Part shown: positions 5,299 to 9,429 of the stretch, piece after piece | Position numbering within the stretch: the stretch's first letter is position 1 | How the letters are laid out: every line of letters starts with the position of its first letter | Assembly (NCBI GenBank): GCA_964522605.1 | Contig: CAZFWV010000267.1 | Location: 1-9,429 of the forward strand | Reading direction: 5' to 3' | Length of the DNA stretch: 9,429 nt | Source: CAVZLD01 sp964522605 | Lineage (GTDB): Bacteria; Planctomycetota; Planctomycetia; Pirellulales; Pirellulaceae | The notes under the pieces: generated by a model | The model's database searches: none | Told to the model about the DNA's origin: nothing | Seen by the model: the letters and a program-made list of their open reading frames with translations, nothing else | Position numbers and translations under genes: made by a program

Positions 5299-7269
5299 TC
5301 ACGCAGATCGCTTGACCGGTCTCTGCCGCAAGGAACGGTATAGCGGACATCGCTGCCACAGTTCTTCGTGGGTCCCCAGATCCAGAATCTGGCCCCCGTC
5401 CATCACCAGGATTCGATCCGCGAGCTCGACGGTTGCCATCCGGTGGGTAATCATGATTGTCGTACGGTTCTTGATGAAACCGCGTAACGACTGCCGGATC
5501 AGATTCTCGCTCTTGGGGTCAATCTGACTGGAGGCTTCGTCGAGGATCAGAATATCCGGATCGCGGAGGATCGCGCGGGCCAAGGTCAGGCGCTGCTGTT
5601 GACCGCCGGAAAGGCAGCGTCCCCCTTCTCCACATTCTGTTTCGTATCCATTCGCCAGGCGTTGCATAATGAACTGATGCGCATGTGCCTTTCGGGCTGC
5701 CTGGATGACTTGCTCGCGCGTTGCCTGCCGCGTTCCATAGCGGATATTGTTGAACACTGTGTCGTTGAACAGAATGGGCCGCTGAGTCACCAGCGCCATC
5801 CGCCGCCGGAGGTCTTTGGGCCGGATTTCTCGCAGGTCGATGTCACCCAACAGAATCCGGCCCCCGGTCGGATTCAGGAATCGCAACAGGAGATTGATGA
5901 GCGTTGTTTTTCCGCAACCGTTGGGACCCACGATCGCCAACGTTTCGCCTTGCTGAATCTGAAACGAGACGCCCCGCAAGACGGGCCGGCTCGCCTGATA
6001 GTGGAATTGCACATTCTCGAAAGTGATCGGGAACCGCGCATGGAGAATCGGTTGTCGCGTTGGACGCTGGACGCGTATCGGTGGGTCGAACAGAAACGGC
6101 ATGATCCGGTCCGCCGCCGCGGCCCCTCCCTGCACGGATCCGTAGACGTCTGCCAGTTTCCGCAGGGGATCCGTGCAACCAATCAGAAAGGCGTAGAACA
6201 ACATAATCTGTCCGAAATCCATCGGACGGACCGATAGCCGAATTCCCCACAGATGCGTCTGTTGATTCAGGACGAGATATCCACCGACGAGTGCGGACAA
6301 ACAGAGCATCATGATGCCCAGCAACTCGTTATTCACGCGCACGAATCCGCCGTAGATGTTGATCTTCAGCTGCTCACGGTAGACGTGCAACGCATGTTGC
6401 CAAAACCGGACTCGCTCGTGGCTCTCCATGTTATAGGCTTTCACCACGTGCACACTGTGCGATGTCTGCAGCATGCGACCCATCATGAGTGCACGCTGGT
6501 CGAAGGCCCGCAGGCTGGCCCGTCGAATCGAACGCGCGAGGGAAACGAGCAGAAGCGAAGCGAGCGGGCAGGCAAGCAGGGAAACGATCAGCAGTCTCCA
6601 GTTCACGGCCGCGGCGCCCGCCAGGCAGGCAAGCATCTTCAGCGGCTCCTGAACCGTGCTGCCGAACAGGGTCTGGATCGCATTCCCGATCGACGCGACA
6701 TCGGCTCCCACGCGCGCCGCGGCCTCCCCACTTCGCTGCATCGCCTGGCGCCGATCATTGAGCAAGGCGCGGAAGAACCGGCACCGAATATCGGTCGTTG
6801 TCCGGCCCGCCGCGCGGCTGACGAGCACCACGCTCGCAACTCGAAAGAGGCCTTTGACAAAGGTCCCAACCAGCAGAACGCCGACAATGACGACCAGAGT
6901 ATTGAAAGGGTCGCGCGGAGCGAACCGTTGGATGTAAGTTCGCGCCTGCTCCAGCCGCTTCAAACGCTGCTCGAGCGCCGACCGATCATCTCCCGAGAGA
7001 TCGGTAGACACGAGCGCATGGTTCGGGACCGCTGTACCGGAGGAACGGACGGCATGCTCGCCGCCTTCCAACTCGGCCGTAACCGTGCCAATTTCCCCGT
7101 CGACCCATTGCTGCAGCGTCTGACCTTGAAAGACAATTTTCACGAACGGATAGACCGTTGTGATGTTCGCACCCCAGAAGACGGCGACGAGAGCCGAACA
7201 GGCAATCGACGCCATCAGGGAGTATTTATATTTGAGGGCCATGCGAATGGCCCGCGTCAAGTTGTTCAT
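5299..7269 (-). CDS. ABC exporter half-transporter (fused membrane and ATPase domains, MsbA-like)
   Basis: This 656-aa protein has a type I exporter membrane domain (about 1-390) joined to a nucleotide-binding domain (about 412-650). Membrane helices are likely at about 16-45, 123-150, 208-245 and 315-375. The ATPase motifs are complete: Walker A GPNGCGKTT 448-456, Q-loop Gln496 in VTQRP, signature LSGGQQQR 553-560, Walker B ILILDE 573-578, H-loop His609. It should act as a homodimer in the cytoplasmic membrane, flipping or exporting a lipid or glycolipid. Between gmd and a glycosyltransferase, an exopolysaccharide or lipid-linked glycan is the natural guess. The loop between helices 1 and 2 (about 46-122) is long for the family and contains a charged helical part (SALEQRLKRLEQARTYIQR). 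The start is 25 bp after the gmd stop, with only a weak upstream purine patch (GACGAG). Confidence 0.93.
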   Translation of the reverse strand: MNNLTRAIRMALKYKYSLMASIACSALVAVFWGANITTVYPFVKIVFQGQTLQQWVDGEIGTVTAELEGGEHAVRSSGTAVPNHALVSTDLSGDDRSALEQRLKRLEQARTYIQRFAPRDPFNTLVVIVGVLLVGTFVKGLFRVASVVLVSRAAGRTTTDIRCRFFRALLNDRRQAMQRSGEAAARVGADVASIGNAIQTLFGSTVQEPLKMLACLAGAAAVNWRLLIVSLLACPLASLLLVSLARSIRRASLRAFDQRALMMGRMLQTSHSVHVVKAYNMESHERVRFWQHALHVYREQLKINIYGGFVRVNNELLGIMMLCLSALVGGYLVLNQQTHLWGIRLSVRPMDFGQIMLFYAFLIGCTDPLRKLADVYGSVQGGAAAADRIMPFLFDPPIRVQRPTRQPILHARFPITFENVQFHYQASRPVLRGVSFQIQQGETLAIVGPNGCGKTTLINLLLRFLNPTGGRILLGDIDLREIRPKDLRRRMALVTQRPILFNDTVFNNIRYGTRQATREQVIQAARKAHAHQFIMQRLANGYETECGEGGRCLSGGQQQRLTLARAILRDPDILILDEASSQIDPKSENLIRQSLRGFIKNRTTIMITHRMATVELADRILVMDGGQILDLGTHEELWQRCPLYRSLRQRPVKRSA

Positions 7270-7294
7270 GGAGTTGCTCGTCGCAAAACGGCAA

Positions 7295-8305
7295 TCAGGC
7301 GGCGCGCGGTCGGACTTGACCGCGATCCTGACGCAAGTCGAGTTCCCTTTGTGCCAGATGGAGATCGTGATCGACCATCATCCGCACCAGTTCTGACAGA
7401 TTCGTCCTCGGCGACCATCCCAGCTTGGCCTGCGCTTTGGCCGGATCTGCCAATAGCAAGTTGACCTCGGCCGGGCGATAGAAACGGGGGTCGATCACAA
7501 CGTACTTCTGCGGATCGAGTCCCAAACAGCAAAACGCTTGATCGACGAAATCTCCAACCCGCGTCGTCACTCCGGTCCCAATCACAAAATCATCGGGCTC
7601 GTCCTGCTGCAACATCAACCACATCGCCTCAACGTAATCACCAGCGAACCCCCAGTCGCGACAGGCGTCGAGATTGCCCAAGCGCAACTCCTTCTGCAGA
7701 CCGAGCTTGATTCGTGCCGCAGCATGGGTGATCTTTCGCGTCACAAAGTCCAGACCTCGGCGCGGCGATTCGTGGTTGAAAAGAATCCCACTACAGGCGA
7801 ATAATCCGTAGCTTTCTCGATAGTTGACGGTGATGTGATGGGCGAACACCTTGGCGACGGCGTACGGACTGCGCGGATGGAAACGCGTCTTCTCGGTCTG
7901 CGGCGTCTCGACAACCTGGCCGTACATTTCGCTACTGCTGGCCTGGTAAAACCGAATCTCCGGGTTGACGCTGCGAATCGCCTCCAATGCCCGTAAGGCC
8001 CCAAGCCCGGTGACCTCTGCGGTGAACGTCGGTTGCTGCCAGCTTACCGGAACAAAACTCATCGCCGCCAAGTTGTAGAACTCGCAGGGCTGAACTTGAT
8101 CAACTAAGGATGCAAGCGAACGACCATCCAATAAGTCCGCTTTGTGCAACGTAATCTGTGAACGTAAGTGGTCGATGCGACCGTAACTTTCGGCGCTCGT
8201 GTGGCGGACGACACCATGGACTTCGTAGCCCTTGGCTAAGAGGAATTCCGCCAGATACGAACCGTCTTGCCCCGTGATCCCCGTAATGAGCGCGATCTTT
8301 TTCAT
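7295..8305 (-). CDS. gmd: GDP-mannose 4,6-dehydratase
   Basis: This 336-aa extended short-chain dehydrogenase/reductase converts GDP-D-mannose to GDP-4-keto-6-deoxy-D-mannose, the precursor of GDP-fucose, GDP-rhamnose and related sugars. The NADP-binding loop GITGQDG is at 9-15. The catalytic set is visible: SSEMYG 124-129 (Ser/Glu) and Tyr148-x-x-x-Lys152 in SPYAVAK. FNHESPRRG (176-184) and RDWGFAGDYVEAMW (216-229) are hallmark GMD segments. The open frame extends 49 codons further upstream, but homology begins exactly at MKKIALITGITGQDG, and AGAGG lies 10 nt before this ATG (8305), so the shorter start is preferred. No GDP-fucose synthase or GDP-rhamnose reductase gene is seen in the window, so the final sugar is unknown. 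It is the first gene of the gmd-ABC-glycosyltransferase cluster. Confidence 0.96.
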   Translation of the reverse strand: MKKIALITGITGQDGSYLAEFLLAKGYEVHGVVRHTSAESYGRIDHLRSQITLHKADLLDGRSLASLVDQVQPCEFYNLAAMSFVPVSWQQPTFTAEVTGLGALRALEAIRSVNPEIRFYQASSSEMYGQVVETPQTEKTRFHPRSPYAVAKVFAHHITVNYRESYGLFACSGILFNHESPRRGLDFVTRKITHAAARIKLGLQKELRLGNLDACRDWGFAGDYVEAMWLMLQQDEPDDFVIGTGVTTRVGDFVDQAFCCLGLDPQKYVVIDPRFYRPAEVNLLLADPAKAQAKLGWSPRTNLSELVRMMVDHDLHLAQRELDLRQDRGQVRPRAA

Positions 8306-8851
8306 CGAAAAAAAACCTCTGCGCGGCGAATAGGTAAAACCCAATCTCCCTGGCAGGCGAGCAAGTTTATCGTCCGTACGCGCAATCCTTGACGGCGACA
8401 GCAACGCTACTGCTTGCAGCCCAACCACGCTGTGGGTCCTGATGAAGGACACTTTGGCTTTTCGGCATGAAGAGCCAGTCGACTTTGCCGAAGTTGACGA
8501 TTATTCCATCGGACGGTGACTTGACGAAGGCACAGCAACGCTGTGACAGACGCACGGCAGGCTCTGGCCGCGACGCAATGTGACTCGGCAGAGGTCTCCT
8601 GACCCCGCCGACTGGAGTGCCGAAGCGTGCGGGGCCGGAGAACTCACGAACAGCACGGAGTCGAGCCGCGGAAACGCGCGGAGAAACGCGGAGCGGCCGA
8701 GGCCGCAGCCAGCGAAAGGGCGAACCTTGGCCAGATGCGGTACCTCACGTCCGCCGCGCAGTCGAATTTCGCGGACGCTTCGAGTGATAGCGACCGAGCG
8801 AATCCCCGTCTTTCGGTTTGACAAGAGCGCATTCCGTACCGCTCGTCGAGC
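8306..8851. other. 546-bp gene-free region upstream of gmd, with several small hairpins
   Basis: I see no convincing protein on either strand; the open frames here look like GC-driven shadows. The half nearest gmd should hold its promoter and leader. It contains GTCCT-GATGA-AGGAC (8436-8450), TTCGGCA paired with TGCCGAA across 18 nt (8461-8492), and CACAGC-AAC-GCTGTG (8531-8545). The other half, downstream of the Spy-like gene, contains GCGGCC-GA-GGCCGC (8693-8706) preceded by a near-repeat of GCGGAAACGC (8668-8690), and the palindromic AGGTCTCCTGACC (8591-8603). No T-run terminator and no clear -35/-10 pair were found. Confidence 0.5.
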
Positions 8852-9331
8852 TCAATCGCGTCGCGATTCCTGCTTTGCCGTCCCCGATTCCGCCTGCAGT
8901 TCCTTCAACCGGCGTTTTTGTCCCGGTTTGAGAACCGACACAAGTTGCGCATCTCGTTCTTTGAGTAGCTTGGTAATCTGCTCCCGTAATGCAGCGATTT
9001 GTTGCGCGAATTGCTGCTGCAGTTCCAAGAGCTTCTCACGCTGGTCTTCCTGAAGTTCCAGTTGCGAATAGAATCGCGGCAGCCGCGCCGTCGGACGACC
9101 CGCAGCGGCCTTCTTTTCGGACGTCTTTTGCGTTTTCGAAACGGCCGTTGCTGGTGCATCGGCTTTCGTCTTGGGCTCTTCTTTCGCCGTCGACCGGACG
9201 GATTTCGGCTTCAGGTCGAGTTCGTCTGACGGTTTGACCATCCGCACGCGCCGCGGAACCTCGGCCGCAATCGGAGTGGATTCCCCGAACAACGAGCATC
9301 CCAACAAACTGAGAAATAGTGAAAGACCCAT
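8852..9331 (-). CDS. Small exported Spy/CpxP-like (LTxxQ-type) helical protein, possible lipoprotein
   Basis: This 159-aa protein has a hydrophobic N-terminus MGLSLFLSLLGCSLFG. LLGC at 9-12 resembles a lipobox, though there is no positively charged n-region. A Lys/Ala/Thr/Pro-rich disordered linker covers about 26-84. The C-terminal helical domain at 86-147 begins FYSQLELQEDQREKLLELQQ and ends VLKPGQKRRLKELQAE. The order of these elements (L-x-E/D-x-Q-R-E-K-L, long amphipathic helix, L-x-P-x-Q-K) matches the LTxxQ layout of Spy/CpxP periplasmic chaperone or stress proteins. That assignment is by pattern and the function is uncertain. The start at 9331 is preferred because GGAG lies 8 nt upstream. 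The alternative ATG at 9388 would add 19 residues, has no clear ribosome binding site, and would put a terminator-like hairpin inside the gene. Confidence 0.75.
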   Translation of the reverse strand: MGLSLFLSLLGCSLFGESTPIAAEVPRRVRMVKPSDELDLKPKSVRSTAKEEPKTKADAPATAVSKTQKTSEKKAAAGRPTARLPRFYSQLELQEDQREKLLELQQQFAQQIAALREQITKLLKERDAQLVSVLKPGQKRRLKELQAESGTAKQESRRD

Positions 9332-9344
9332 GATTCTTGCTCCG

Positions 9345-9402
9345 CAAAAAAGAAAAACCGACGTACCCCATGACGCTGTCGCGAGCATAGGGCACGTCGG
9401 TT
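9345..9402 (-). terminator. Intrinsic terminator or attenuator hairpin just before the Spy-like gene
   Basis: Read on the minus strand, AACCGACGT (9402-9394) pairs perfectly with ACGTCGGTT (9364-9356). The stem continues inward with CCC/GGG and ATG/CAT separated by single mismatches. The run TTTTTCTTTTTT (about 9357-9345) follows at once. This is a textbook rho-independent terminator for minus-strand transcripts. It ends only about 14 nt before the start codon at 9331, so it is either the terminator of a gene beyond the window or an attenuator in the leader of the Spy-like gene. Confidence 0.75.
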
Positions 9403-9429
9403 CCCGGGTCGATCAAACTCTCAGCGGTT

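Noticed and set aside
6253..7464. 403-codon plus-strand open frame opposite the ABC exporter and the end of gmd
   Set aside because: It lies wholly antisense to clearly homologous genes, its composition (His/Arg/Asp/Gln-rich) is that of a GC-driven shadow frame, and it has no recognisable domain.
8306..8452. 49-codon N-terminal extension of gmd
   Set aside because: It shows no similarity to dehydratases; homology and a ribosome binding site place the start at 8305.
8580..9053. 157-codon plus-strand open frame
   Set aside because: Half overlaps the Spy-like gene antisense, and it is Ser/Arg-rich. The opposite-strand frame at 8501-8824 is equally unconvincing.

Overview
The window looks like chromosomal DNA of a planctomycete. 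The evidence is a GC-rich sequence, an ECF sigma factor overlapping a membrane-anchored Ser/Thr kinase with a long C-terminal region (a pairing typical of that phylum), and GC-rich palindromic repeats that read CCCCTCTCCCC / GGGGAGAGGGG. No genus can be named from this sequence alone. Every intact gene lies on the minus strand. The only plus-strand coding trace is a decayed gene fragment.

Layout from high to low coordinates, which is the direction of transcription: (1) an intrinsic-terminator-like hairpin at 9345-9402, lying in the short leader of a small exported Spy/CpxP-like protein (9331-8852). (2) A gene-free gap at 8851-8306. (3) A tight three-gene cluster with gaps of 25 and 24 bp: GDP-mannose 4,6-dehydratase (gmd, 8305-7295), an MsbA-type ABC exporter half-transporter (7269-5299), and a GT-A-like glycosyltransferase (5274-4282). 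The cluster plausibly makes a deoxyhexose donor, adds a sugar, and exports a glycoconjugate. (4) A 986-bp region without an intact gene (4281-3296). It holds a 170-bp element with perfect 26-bp inverted repeats, a frameshifted C-terminal remnant of an M13 (neprilysin/PepO-like) metallopeptidase on the plus strand, and a second, different palindromic repeat pair abutting that remnant. (5) An ECF sigma factor (3295-2705) whose stop codon overlaps the start of the Ser/Thr kinase (2708 to beyond base 1) as ATGA.

The most unusual point is in the kinase. The palindromic repeats that elsewhere sit between genes are also present inside the kinase domain (about 1911-2147). They are translated in frame as a Pro/Ser/Glu-rich linker between helices D and E, and they include a diverged 66-bp tandem duplication. 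All catalytic motifs are retained, so the repeat seems to have been absorbed as protein sequence. Comparing the copies suggests that each repeat unit is a hairpin plus an asymmetric GGTCGGGG(T/A)GAGGG-type tail, paired in opposite orientations as in REP/BIME elements.
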